In this document: positions 1-8,234 of the stretch, piece after piece
Layout: each line of letters begins with the position of its first letter
Numbering within the stretch: the first letter of the stretch is position 1
NCBI GenBank assembly: GCA_903921455.1
Contig: CAIXPZ010000013.1
Location: forward strand, 1-64,000
DNA: 64,000 bases
Reading direction: 5' to 3'
Origin: an uncultured Verrucomicrobia subdivision 3 bacterium
GTDB lineage: Bacteria; Verrucomicrobiota; Verrucomicrobiae; Limisphaerales; UBA11358
The notes under the pieces: model-generated
The model's database searches: none
Told to the model about the DNA's origin: nothing
Seen by the model: the letters and a program-made list of their open reading frames with translations, nothing else
Program-made: the position numbers and the translations under genes

Positions 1-237
1 ACGCACGACCAGTTGCAGACCCTCGCCGGCTTGGACAAAGTCATCTACGTCGCCGTCGGCTACCAGAGCGACGACCGCCGCCATCCCCAGCCGCCGGCCC
101 CGCGTCCGGGCCCCCATTCCAAATACGCCATCACCCAGGCCGTCCTCCAGCAATCACTCGCCGGCACCTGCATCCTCGGCGCCACCCTCGCCTACGACCT
201 CCTGCACCCGCCCAAAAGACAAGATTACAAATCCTGA
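1..237 (+). CDS. C-terminal fragment of an unrecognised protein
   Basis: The frame is open back to base 1, so the N-terminus lies outside the window; 78 residues are visible and end in KRQDYKS before a TGA. A Pro/Arg-rich stretch (HPQPPAPRPG, about residues 31-40) is followed by an Ala/Leu-rich helix-like segment. I do not recognise a family and no catalytic motif is visible. High third-position GC is compatible with real coding sequence, but the overlapping minus-strand frames are also open, so reality of the gene rests on its continuation upstream. Confidence 0.4.
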   Translation, partial: THDQLQTLAGLDKVIYVAVGYQSDDRRHPQPPAPRPGPHSKYAITQAVLQQSLAGTCILGATLAYDLLHPPKRQDYKS

Positions 238-264
238 CCCGCGCCGCCATCGGCTTTGGTTCCA

Positions 265-288
265 AATCGGCAATCGGTAATCGGCAAT
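265..288. repeat. Short fragment of dispersed repeat family R1
   Basis: The run AATCGGCAATCGGTAATCGG matches the AATCGGCAATCGGCAATTG section inside the longer R1 copies at 28036-28394, 36946-37460 and 37996-38499. It sits in the 91-bp gap between the first two reading frames. Confidence 0.35.
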
Positions 289-328
289 ATCCCGTGCTTG
301 CCCCGCCATTAGCCCGCAAAAATATCTT

Positions 329-919
329 TTGGCTGGGACCGCCTTTGGCTTATTCTCCATCGCAGGATTTCTGGCGATAAACCCTAAATCTGATCTCAAA
401 ACCCTGGACGACCTGCTGGCTGCGGCGGCGGCATTTGCCGAATCTTACCTGCAGGAAAATAGCCGCCTGCCCGTTGCTTTCTTTCTTGCCGGCCCCGATG
501 GCGCGCTTTTTTATTACACCCACGATCACAAAACTGATGCCAAACTGGCTAAATTCCAGCGCGATGCCCGTCTCCTGACGTTGGCGCACGCGCCTACCGC
601 CGCCGTCATGGCCTTCCCCGGCGGTTATCAGGAGAATAGCCCGGACGGGGATCTGGCCGCTCCGGTCCCGGAAGAATGTTTCTTGTTGATGGGCCAGGAC
701 CGGCAGGGACATAAAGCCAAGGCCGTGACAATTATCCGAAGTGACAACGGCAAGTTCTTCGCCCTGGGTAGAACCAGCGACCTTATCGTGGATCCGAAAG
801 GACCGACGGGCATGCAGATTTTGCCGGAACCCGATCCCGACGCCGAGGCGCGCCAGTGGGCCAAAGGCGAACTGCAAACCGAAGGCATCAAAACCATCCC
901 GCTGGTCCGCGGGCAATAA
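329..919 (+). CDS. Hypothetical protein, 196 aa
   Basis: Open frame starting at a TTG; it is open further upstream but holds no ATG there, so the true start is uncertain. The N-terminal 18 residues are hydrophobic (AGTAFGLFSIAGFLAI), which may be a weak membrane anchor or part of an upstream extension. The body is a mixed alpha/beta sequence with FFLAGPDGALFYY and a C-terminal stretch rich in Pro/Asp (PEPDPDAEARQW). No family recognised. It ends 105 bp before mod and points the same way, so it could be a first gene of the restriction operon, but nothing in the sequence proves a link. Confidence 0.45.
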   Translation: MAGTAFGLFSIAGFLAINPKSDLKTLDDLLAAAAAFAESYLQENSRLPVAFFLAGPDGALFYYTHDHKTDAKLAKFQRDARLLTLAHAPTAAVMAFPGGYQENSPDGDLAAPVPEECFLLMGQDRQGHKAKAVTIIRSDNGKFFALGRTSDLIVDPKGPTGMQILPEPDPDAEARQWAKGELQTEGIKTIPLVRGQ

Positions 920-1024
920 AGTCCGCCGCCACCGGCCGGCTTTCTGCCTTCTTCCTTCTCCCATCTGCCGCCGTTCCGATTTTCCGCTTTCCGCTTTCCG
1001 CTTTCGTTTGTTACCGTCTCCGCC

Positions 1025-2941
1025 ATGCCGTCTCTGGAATTCAAAGGTAAATCGTTCATCTACACGCATCACCTCGGCGTGCCCTATCGCGAATTGAACG
1101 TGGTGCCGGAGAAAAGCTCGCCCGCGCCCGGCAAACAGCCGGATCTCGACGACAATCTCATCCTTCACGGCGACAATCTCGAAGCCCTCAAGGCCCTGCT
1201 CCCGCGCTACGCCGGCAAGGTGGACTGCATCTACATTGACCCGCCCTACAACACCGGCACTGAAGGCTGGTGCTACAACGACGCCGTCAACGCCCCGCTC
1301 ATGCGCGAGTGGCTAAAAAAATCCGGCAACCCCGTCGAGCGCGACGACCTCCAGCGCCACGACAAATGGCTCTGCATGATGTGGCCACGTATCCATCTCC
1401 TGAAAGAGCTGCTCGCTGAAGACGGTGCCATCTTCATTTCCATTGACGACAATGAACTCCACCGGCTGCGCGCCATGATGGATGAAATTTTCGGGGAGGA
1501 AAATTTTGTGACCAATATCGTTTGGCACAAGATGGACAGCCCAAAGAACACGGCGATACAGTTCAGCGAAGACCATGATCACATTGTCGTTTACGCGAAG
1601 CACGCCGATGAATGGTTTCCCAATCTATTGGAGCGCAGCGAAGAAATGTTGGCCCGTTATACAAATCCCGATAACGACCCTCGCGGACCATGGCTCTTAA
1701 GCGACCTAGCTGCTCGGAACGAGTATCGGTTGGGCCTTTACGAGATTAAACTGCCTTCTGGAAAAGTGATACAAGGCCCACCGGCTGGCAGCTATTGGCG
1801 TGTCAGTAGAGAGAAATTCGATGAATTAGACCGCGATAAACGCATTTGGTGGGGAAAAGGTGATGTGAGGCCAGGGATAAAGCGCTTTCTAACCGACGTT
1901 CGAGATGGCGTCGTTCCACAGACAATCTGGCATTGGCAGGAAGTGGGCAGCACGCGGAATGCGAAACAAGAACTTTCCTCGCTCCTAGCCAAACAGCACA
2001 GCGAGGAAATTTTCATTACCCCGAAACCAGTCGCGTTAATTCGACGGATTCTCGACATCGCTTCAAAGAAGGACTCCATCATCCTCGACTCATTCGCCGG
2101 AAGTGGGACGACCGCACACGCGGTTCTGGCGCTCAATGCAAAAGACGGTGGAAACCGCCGCTTCATATTGTGCGAGACAGAAAGTTACGCCGACACACTC
2201 ACCGCCGAGCGCGTCCGGCGAGTCATCCACGGCTATGACTACACCGGCACTCAGGAAACCGAACTGCACCCGCCGGAAAAAATCACCTGGACCACCTTCG
2301 GCAAGGACAAGGCGCGCAATGAAATCCTCGAACGCATCGAAGGCATCGAGAATCTGGAGCGCGCCAACTACGACAAGATCGAAAAGAAAATTGTGGATGG
2401 GGTGCTGACCATCGTCGGCCAGAAACAGATTGCCAAAAAAATGCCCGGACTCGGCGGCTCGTTTGCCTATGTCGAACTTGGCGAGCCCATGGATCTTGCC
2501 CGTCTGCTGGCCGAAAAGCCCGGCACGCTGCCCAATTTTGCCTCGTTGTCCCGCTATCTATTTTTCACCGCCACCGGCCACACACTGCCCGCCACCGCCG
2601 TGCCGTCGGAAAAGAAATCCCCCGCGAAAGCCAAGGGCAAAACCAAATCCAAAGCTGCCCCGGAGCCATTACCAGCCGATGGCCCAGTTTTGATCGGCGA
2701 GACGGCGGTGTGGCGCATCTACCTGCATTACCGGCCAGACGAAGCCTGGCTGCGCAGTCCCGCCGCTGCCTTCACTCGCACCCACGCCGAGGCGCTCGAT
2801 GCGGCGCGGCAAAAGGAAGCGCCCGGGAAATCCGTGCTCGTCTTCGCCGCCGCCAAATACATTTCGCACCGATCCCTGCGGGAGCTGCGCGTGGATTTCG
2901 CCCAATTGCCCTACGCCCTCCATCGCGTCCAGTCCGAATGA
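1025..2941 (+). CDS. mod: Type III restriction-modification DNA methyltransferase (Mod)
   Basis: 638 residues, the usual Mod size. The amino-methyltransferase motif IV DPPY lies at residues 72-75 (context IDPPYNTG) and the SAM-binding motif I FAGSGTT at 357-363. This IV-before-I order is that of beta-class N6-adenine methyltransferases such as EcoP1/EcoP15 Mod. Known role: methylates one strand of an asymmetric site and supplies target recognition to the Mod-Res complex. The segment between the motifs, where the target-recognition domain lies, is lower in GC than both ends (26-34 G+C per 60 bases in sampled rows against 35-39), suggesting exchange of that domain. A Lys/Pro-rich linker at about residues 525-550 separates a C-terminal domain. 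Res follows after a 235-bp gap full of hairpins. Confidence 0.95.
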   Translation: MPSLEFKGKSFIYTHHLGVPYRELNVVPEKSSPAPGKQPDLDDNLILHGDNLEALKALLPRYAGKVDCIYIDPPYNTGTEGWCYNDAVNAPLMREWLKKSGNPVERDDLQRHDKWLCMMWPRIHLLKELLAEDGAIFISIDDNELHRLRAMMDEIFGEENFVTNIVWHKMDSPKNTAIQFSEDHDHIVVYAKHADEWFPNLLERSEEMLARYTNPDNDPRGPWLLSDLAARNEYRLGLYEIKLPSGKVIQGPPAGSYWRVSREKFDELDRDKRIWWGKGDVRPGIKRFLTDVRDGVVPQTIWHWQEVGSTRNAKQELSSLLAKQHSEEIFITPKPVALIRRILDIASKKDSIILDSFAGSGTTAHAVLALNAKDGGNRRFILCETESYADTLTAERVRRVIHGYDYTGTQETELHPPEKITWTTFGKDKARNEILERIEGIENLERANYDKIEKKIVDGVLTIVGQKQIAKKMPGLGGSFAYVELGEPMDLARLLAEKPGTLPNFASLSRYLFFTATGHTLPATAVPSEKKSPAKAKGKTKSKAAPEPLPADGPVLIGETAVWRIYLHYRPDEAWLRSPAAAFTRTHAEALDAARQKEAPGKSVLVFAAAKYISHRSLRELRVDFAQLPYALHRVQSE

Positions 2942-2984
2942 CCACCCACCATTCAACCGGCTCCCGCGTGTGCGCGCCAGCGTC

Positions 2985-3165
2985 CTGGAGTGCGGTGACA
3001 CGTCACCGCTTTTGCCCGGCGCGACATGTCGCGCTTGTTTGTTTTTCGCCCGTGACCATTTCCGGAACGCCAACGGCGTTCCATCATTCAGCCCGGGGTT
3101 GGTGCCCTGCGCCTTACCTGGGAAATGCGCCCCACCCATGCCCCAACCCTGAACGGGTTGCATCC
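2985..3165. repeat. Composite intergenic repeat with four hairpins between mod and res
   Basis: Four inverted repeats in a row: GCGGTGAC/GTCACCGC with a 2-base loop at 2992-3009; the perfect 16-bp palindrome GCGCGACATGTCGCGC at 3019-3034; GGAACGCC/GGCGTTCC with a 3-base loop at 3064-3082; and CAACCC/GGGTTG around TGAAC at 3144-3160. Texts of this kind ('GAACGCCAACGGCGTTCC', 'AACCCTGAACGGGTTG') recur between genes in Verrucomicrobiota and Planctomycetota in my recollection, so this is probably a mobile-type intergenic repeat rather than a gene-specific regulator. Confidence 0.7.
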
Positions 3166-3176
3166 ACCCGCCGCGC

Positions 3177-5783
3177 ATGAAACGCCTCGAATATCAGGAG
3201 CAGACCGTCGAGCGCTTCACGGGCTACCTCGAAACCCTTGTGGCCAAGCGCGACGCGGCGGAACGTTTCGCCGCTCTGGCCATTCAGAATGGCATGGAAC
3301 CGCCGGTCGTGGATTGGTGCGGCCAGTCTTGGGAATCGCTCAAAGCCGCCGGTGTGCTGCCCAAGGCCAAGGATGCCAGCGGCAATCTGTTCGTTCCGCC
3401 GTGGCTGCACCGGTCGGATGGTATCGGCCGGCCCGTGCCGAATGTCTGCCTGCGACTGCCCACCGGTGCCGGCAAAACGTATCTCGCCACGCGCGGCATC
3501 GAGCAGCTTCAGCGCCTTTATTATCGCCGCACCCATGGCCTCGTCCTCTGGATCGTGCCCAGCGATGCCATTTATTCCCAGACGTGGAAGACGCTCGCCA
3601 ACCGCGAGCATCCCTATCGCATGACGCTGGAGCGCGCCAGCGGCGGACGCGTCAAATTGCTCCGGCGCGGCGATGCCTTCACCAAGGCCGATGTCGAAAA
3701 TTATCTGTGCGTGTTCGTCATGATGATGGCGGCGGCGGCGCGCCAGGACACGGATGTCTTGAAAATGTTTCAGGACACCGGCCGTTATCCCGGCTTTTTC
3801 CCGGCGGAAGATGATTTTGAAGCGCAGCGCGAGCTGTTGAAACTGGTGCCCAATCTGGGCACGCTCGACCTCGCCGAAGGGGCCTGGGGCGGCGGGCCCA
3901 CCATCAAACAGAGTCTCGGCAACGTGCTGTGCCTCGCCCGTCCCACGGTGATTCTCGACGAAGGCCACACCGCGTTTTCGCCCATCCGCCGCGCCACGCT
4001 GGCCAAATTCAATCCCAGTTTCATCCTTGAACTGTCCGCCACGCCCAACCGCGCCAAGGAGCAGCAGAGCAACGTGCTGCACAGCGTCACCGGCATGGCG
4101 CTGAAAAAAGAGGAGATGGTGAAGCTGCCGTTGAACCTGCACAACGCCGGTCAGGGCGACTGGAAAGACACCCTCATCGCCGCGCACGCCAAACTCGCGG
4201 AATTGCAGAAACTCGCCGACCGCGAGCGAGACGAGACCCAGCGCTATGTCCGGCCCATCCTGCTCATCCGCGTCGAACGCACCGGCAAAGACCAGGTCGA
4301 AGCCGGCAAGGTTCACGCCGACCATGTGCGGAAGTTTCTGCACGAGCGTCTCGGCGCAAAAGAGGGCGAAGTCGCCGAAAAAAGCAGTGCCGAGGATGAA
4401 TTGTCGGTGCATGACCTGATGGATGAAACGTGCCCGATCCGTTTCATCATCACCAAGGCGGCCTTGCAGGAAGGTTGGGATTGCCCCTTTGCCTATGTGC
4501 TGGCCGTGCTGGATGAAACCACTGCCGACACCGCCTTGACGCAAATGGTCGGACGCATTCTGCGCCAGCCGAACGCCGAATGGTTTCCGGCCGGGCGTGC
4601 CGCGTTGAATGAGAGCCATGTCTTCGTTCACCGGCAAAATGTCGCCGACGCCGTCGCCCGCGTCCGCGAGGGTCTCGCCAGTGAAGGCATGGGCGATCTC
4701 GGCGAACTCGTGCGCGCCGCCGGCAGCAGTGCGACGGATGCAAAAATCGCCTCCGTCGAAGTCGCGCGCCGGGCGCAATTCCGCCGCCGGATTTTCCTGC
4801 CCCGCATCCTCGCCCGTGAAGGGAATGAATGGCGCTTGTTCGATTACGAGAGCGACCTGTTTCCCGCCGTGCCGTGGGATGCGTTGTCTTGGACCAAGGC
4901 CGCGACGTTTTCGCCCGACGATGCCTCCGCGCTGGCCCACACCCGCGTCGCCGTGGATGTGGATCAGCTCGGCCCCGACCCCCGGAAACCACTCGGCGCG
5001 GAAGAATCCGGCGACAAGCCGGAGCTGGATTTCCCGGCGCTGGTCCGATTGCTGGCGGATGTCATACCCAGTCCGTGGCAGGCCGCGCGCATCCTGCGTG
5101 AGGCGCTCGCCGCGTTGCGTGCCCGTGGTATAACCGAAGACCAACTGCTTGCCAGCCGTTACCGGCTGATCGAGACCATGCGCGCCGATTTGCTGGCGGA
5201 AATCCATGTCCATACCGAGCGGGTCTTTTGCGAGCTGCTCGCCAGCGGCGGCCTCTCCTTCCGGCTCGAAGGCAAAGGCCTGAGTTGGGAACTGGTGGAA
5301 AAACTGGCCTTCGAAGTATCCATCCCGCCGGATTGTCAGATCACCCACAAGAGCAACGGCCAGCCGGTGGAAAAATCAATTTTTGAGCAAATCTGGAGCC
5401 GTCATTTCAACGGGCTGGAAAAAGACGTGGCGCTCTACATTGACGATGTCAAAGCCGTCCGCTGGTGGCACCGCATCGCCGTTCAGGCCGACTGGTATCT
5501 CGACGGCTGGAAAAAGAAGCGCGTCTTCCCTGATTTCCTTGTCGCCTTGGAAGAAGCCAAAGGCCAACCCACGCGGCTCGTCGTGGTCGAAACGAAAGGC
5601 CTGCACCTGCAAAACGACGACACCGAATACAAACGGAAGTTGTTTGAGGTGCTGGAAAAGCACAGTGGCAGCGGCGTGCCCGTCGGCGAACTCACGCTCG
5701 ATGCCCAGCCCGGCCCCATGCGCTTCCGGCTGGTGTTGGATGGTGATTGGAAATCCCAGGTGGATGCGGCGCTGAAAAACTGA
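3177..5783 (+). CDS. res: Type III restriction endonuclease subunit (Res)
   Basis: 868 residues. Superfamily-2 helicase/ATPase core: Walker A TGAGKT at 96-101, DEGH motif II at 261-264, SAT motif III (LELSATPNR) just after, and a motif VI-like VGRILRQP near residue 460. The C-terminal nuclease of the PD-(D/E)xK type is visible as PDFLVAL (Asp about 786) followed by VVVETKG (Glu/Lys about 805-807). Known role: ATP-dependent translocation or diffusion and cleavage of unmodified DNA in complex with Mod. All key motifs are present, so it looks active. It starts with ATGAAACGCCTC and has no clear Shine-Dalgarno sequence; the hairpin repeat lies directly upstream. Confidence 0.95.
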   Translation: MKRLEYQEQTVERFTGYLETLVAKRDAAERFAALAIQNGMEPPVVDWCGQSWESLKAAGVLPKAKDASGNLFVPPWLHRSDGIGRPVPNVCLRLPTGAGKTYLATRGIEQLQRLYYRRTHGLVLWIVPSDAIYSQTWKTLANREHPYRMTLERASGGRVKLLRRGDAFTKADVENYLCVFVMMMAAAARQDTDVLKMFQDTGRYPGFFPAEDDFEAQRELLKLVPNLGTLDLAEGAWGGGPTIKQSLGNVLCLARPTVILDEGHTAFSPIRRATLAKFNPSFILELSATPNRAKEQQSNVLHSVTGMALKKEEMVKLPLNLHNAGQGDWKDTLIAAHAKLAELQKLADRERDETQRYVRPILLIRVERTGKDQVEAGKVHADHVRKFLHERLGAKEGEVAEKSSAEDELSVHDLMDETCPIRFIITKAALQEGWDCPFAYVLAVLDETTADTALTQMVGRILRQPNAEWFPAGRAALNESHVFVHRQNVADAVARVREGLASEGMGDLGELVRAAGSSATDAKIASVEVARRAQFRRRIFLPRILAREGNEWRLFDYESDLFPAVPWDALSWTKAATFSPDDASALAHTRVAVDVDQLGPDPRKPLGAEESGDKPELDFPALVRLLADVIPSPWQAARILREALAALRARGITEDQLLASRYRLIETMRADLLAEIHVHTERVFCELLASGGLSFRLEGKGLSWELVEKLAFEVSIPPDCQITHKSNGQPVEKSIFEQIWSRHFNGLEKDVALYIDDVKAVRWWHRIAVQADWYLDGWKKKRVFPDFLVALEEAKGQPTRLVVVETKGLHLQNDDTEYKRKLFEVLEKHSGSGVPVGELTLDAQPGPMRFRLVLDGDWKSQVDAALKN

Positions 5784-5787
5784 ACCC

Positions 5788-6138
5788 ATGGCTGATCCTC
5801 AAAACGATGAAATCAAAGTCACCGTGGATGGCGGCCAGTTTTACACCTTCGCCCGCGCCATGAAGCGCGCCTATACCCCCAGTCGCTTGGGTGAGGTGAT
5901 TCTAGCCGTGCGTGGGGAAAGATTGATCATTGAAACCATGCGGGGCGGCAGTCTGTTGGCTTGCACCCCGGCCCCGCCCGTCACCGCCCGGATTCTTGGT
6001 GGCAATTTTCTAAACCTGGTTCATCTGGCTTCCGACGCCCAAGCCACCGGCCCCTTGACCATTGTCTTCCGTCCCACCCTCGGCGAAATCGGCCTGCCCC
6101 ACATCGGCACCAAAGCCAAATTTGACCAGCCGGCATAA
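5788..6138 (+). CDS. Small protein of the RM operon, possible clamp-like fold
   Basis: 116 residues, starting 4 bp after res, so almost certainly co-transcribed. No firm family assignment. Predicted order by eye is strand (IKVTVDG), helix (FYTFARAMKRAY), three or four strands (EVILAVRGE, RLIIETM, VTARILGG), helix (NFLNLVHLASD), then strands (GPLTIVFRP, EIGLPHIG). That strand-helix-strands-helix-strands order resembles one domain of a DNA sliding clamp (beta subunit/PCNA). This is inference from pattern only. Its place between Res and an HNH protein fits a DNA-associated accessory role. Confidence 0.75.
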   Translation: MADPQNDEIKVTVDGGQFYTFARAMKRAYTPSRLGEVILAVRGERLIIETMRGGSLLACTPAPPVTARILGGNFLNLVHLASDAQATGPLTIVFRPTLGEIGLPHIGTKAKFDQPA

Positions 6139-6140
6139 CC

Positions 6141-6515
6141 ATGAATATGCCGCGCATCAATTATCGGAAGCTGGCCTTTGCAACGTATCCACCGCTCTGC
6201 GCCCATTGCGGCTTTGGCATCAAAGACGTGTTGGAAGTGGCGCACATAGATTGCAACCGCGCCAACAATGCCGCGGCCAATCTCATCATCCTGTGTCCCA
6301 ACTGCCACAAGATGCATGACCTGGATTTGATTTCCACCGAAACCATCATCCACATGCGCGACCGGCCCAAAGTGGTCGTGTGGGCGAAGCGGATGAAGGA
6401 TGCCGGCCGCAAAGCCGCCGTGAGCCGCGCCCTGACCTTGAAAAAACGGAAATGGCGGCAGGCTGGAATCAAAGCCGCGCAAACCCGCGCCAGAAACAAA
6501 GAGCCACTGCACTAA
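6141..6515 (+). CDS. HNH endonuclease-like protein
   Basis: 124 residues, starting 2 bp after the preceding gene (a second ATG at 6147 is an alternative start). Zinc-finger-type HNH layout: Cys20-x2-Cys23, LEVAHID with His35, Asn42/43 and Asn47, then Cys52-x2-Cys55-His56 and His59 (CPNCHKMH). The pattern matches small HNH nucleases found in defence and mobile contexts. The C-terminal third is very basic (KKRKWRQAG), suited to DNA binding. Fourth gene of the restriction operon; it could act as a second nuclease or be a homing-type passenger. Confidence 0.8.
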   Translation: MNMPRINYRKLAFATYPPLCAHCGFGIKDVLEVAHIDCNRANNAAANLIILCPNCHKMHDLDLISTETIIHMRDRPKVVVWAKRMKDAGRKAAVSRALTLKKRKWRQAGIKAAQTRARNKEPLH

Positions 6516-6606
6516 AGCCCCACCAGCTCAGCCACCAGATCGGCACGCAGATCATCATACGCCGCCGCAGTAACGGCTCCCAATAACAGCACTCGTTAAG
6601 CCTGGT

Positions 6607-7410
6607 TTATCTCAAGCTGCTCGCATTGCCGAAGGGAACCGGCCGCCGATCAGGAACGAGCGTCTTTTCCACCCTGTTTGTCTGCACGATCACAAAGTCC
6701 GCGTTGGTGACCTCCAGCGGCTTTCTTAGAATATATTCGGCTTTATTGACGCGCAATTGACGAATGGTTTTAGTGGGTTCAAATAATTCAACCGACGCCG
6801 CTGGGCCAGAACTACCGCCAGTTTTAGGCATCCAATAGACCCAATAAACCGGAACAAAATGATTACCATTTTTGCCTTCTGGCGTAAAAGCGTCAATGTG
6901 AACCTCGCAATCGCGGTTCAAGGCATTGACATCCATAGAAACGGCAGCCAGTAATTGTGTGGCTAATTGGTAAACTGCGTTTGTATCCATGCGGTTTATC
7001 GGCCAAAGATAATCTTTTCGCAACTGCTCATATCCGGTTTTTACCCCGGCACGCTCCAGATATGAAAACTTGCTGCCAACGGAAACATAGTAGGTGTAAT
7101 TGCTCGTGGTGATATTCCCGAATGTCCCCATGCGTTGAGCCATTCGCGGCGGGGAAATGTAGGCGGCCACCAAATTGCTCTCCGTGATGGGCAGGGTTTC
7201 AGTCAGGCATAATTCCTGGGCAACTTTGTTGGCTTCTTGGACCACCAAGCGAAGAACCTCTTTCTGGTAGGCGGGAGTAGTAAAAGTTAAAGCTTGTAAT
7301 CGCCGCATGGAATTTATTTTAGCTCTCTCATCGAAACCCGGGGAATTTGTGTTGAGCTGTGCGTGAGCGCACAAGGTCAAGGCTAAAAGGAAAATAAATA
7401 AAACAGGCAT
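6607..7410 (-). CDS. Secreted protein of unknown function, 267 aa
   Basis: A signal peptide is visible (MPVLFIFLLALTLCAHAQ, cleavage probably after AHA). The mature part is rich in Asn/Thr and has no motif I recognise; a pair of Tyr-rich segments (TTSNYTYYVSVG and VPVYWVYWMP) suggests beta structure. Last gene of a three-gene minus-strand group, 44 bp after its neighbour. The whole group is more A+T rich than flanking DNA (23 G+C per 60 bases at 7921-7980). Function may relate to the caspase-like protein encoded first in the group, but that is only positional. Confidence 0.7.
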   Translation of the reverse strand: MPVLFIFLLALTLCAHAQLNTNSPGFDERAKINSMRRLQALTFTTPAYQKEVLRLVVQEANKVAQELCLTETLPITESNLVAAYISPPRMAQRMGTFGNITTSNYTYYVSVGSKFSYLERAGVKTGYEQLRKDYLWPINRMDTNAVYQLATQLLAAVSMDVNALNRDCEVHIDAFTPEGKNGNHFVPVYWVYWMPKTGGSSGPAASVELFEPTKTIRQLRVNKAEYILRKPLEVTNADFVIVQTNRVEKTLVPDRRPVPFGNASSLR

Positions 7411-7454
7411 GATTTAATGTAGTAAGTGATGTTCAGGGGGGCCCAATCAGTGTT

Positions 7455-8231
7455 TTAACGCGATTGTTGCATGCGGGTTCCAGAGGACGTGGTCGTTTTA
7501 GTATTCCCATCGGGTTGTGTGACGTGGAAATCCGAGACAAAAGAATCATTTGTGTATTTGTTACCGTAGTCGTCTATCAAATCCCAATGCTCCTCAATGA
7601 TGCCATTTACTGTGCGTCCGGTAATTGTTTTAACATGTGCACCAGCTGGGGTTTTTAATTCAATGCTGTAAGTAAGATTTGTTTTAGCTACTTTGGCATA
7701 GAGCAACGCACCATTGGAATCAAAGCTGGAGTTAAAGGAATCGAATTGCGATAGACTGTCAGAATGAAAAGTCAAAATAGGCCCACTGGCGACAAGCGGC
7801 GGACGGTCCATGGGACACAACCATAACTCTGCGTGGATGCGATGCGTGCCAGGGGGAGCAAACGTTGTATTCCATGAAATGAGGAAATTTCCATTGGTTG
7901 CTCGATCATAGGATTGATACGAATAAATCTCACCATCCACAAACAGATGGATTTTGCCACCCTTTTCTAAAAGGTCGTATTTTTTGAATAAGTCGAATGA
8001 GATTGGCATCTCGTAGGTTACAACGCCAGGTTCGTCACCAGTGATTACCGGTTTTAGAATCAGTGCGTTTGTGCCGGCACCAGTGTCAGTCGCGAGTCTT
8101 TCCAACCACTGGTCAATTGTCTGGTCCAGATAGGTGGCATGGTAGCTACGATCCTTAACATAAGCTGCCACATTCCAGAAGACGGCAATCGCAAATGCCA
8201 CGCCAATCACTAGTAAGACTTTTGTTTTCAT
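7455..8231 (-). CDS. Membrane-anchored or exported FlgD-like-module protein
   Basis: 258 residues with an N-terminal hydrophobic segment (residues 4-23) acting as signal or anchor. The body is clearly homologous to residues of about 1070-1260 of the upstream 1564-residue protein: both share GDEP/GEEP, LFVDG/LLVDG, ISWNTTF.PPG / LTWNTTFNPPG, GALLYAK/GATLYAK, AHVKTITG/NHIKTFTG and EEHWDLIDD/SAAWNLTDD. The last part (IELKTPAGAHVKTI ... W.L.D..GN) resembles FlgD-like Ig domains often found at the C-terminus of exported proteins. Starts only 3 bp after the large gene, so the two are translated from one transcript. It looks like a duplication of one module, separated from the protease-like domain. 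Confidence 0.8.
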   Translation of the reverse strand: MKTKVLLVIGVAFAIAVFWNVAAYVKDRSYHATYLDQTIDQWLERLATDTGAGTNALILKPVITGDEPGVVTYEMPISFDLFKKYDLLEKGGKIHLFVDGEIYSYQSYDRATNGNFLISWNTTFAPPGTHRIHAELWLCPMDRPPLVASGPILTFHSDSLSQFDSFNSSFDSNGALLYAKVAKTNLTYSIELKTPAGAHVKTITGRTVNGIIEEHWDLIDDYGNKYTNDSFVSDFHVTQPDGNTKTTTSSGTRMQQSR

Positions 8232-8234
8232 TCT

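Noticed and set aside
3114..5348. Long minus-strand open frame of 744 codons opposite res
   Set aside because: It mirrors the high-GC res gene, has no recognisable motif, and res carries full helicase and nuclease motifs on the other strand.
6512..6590. Minus-strand frame reading VTAAAYDDLRADLVAELVGL
   Set aside because: It looks like the tail of a lost gene, but only about 26 codons are present and a stop lies immediately upstream, so I do not call a gene.
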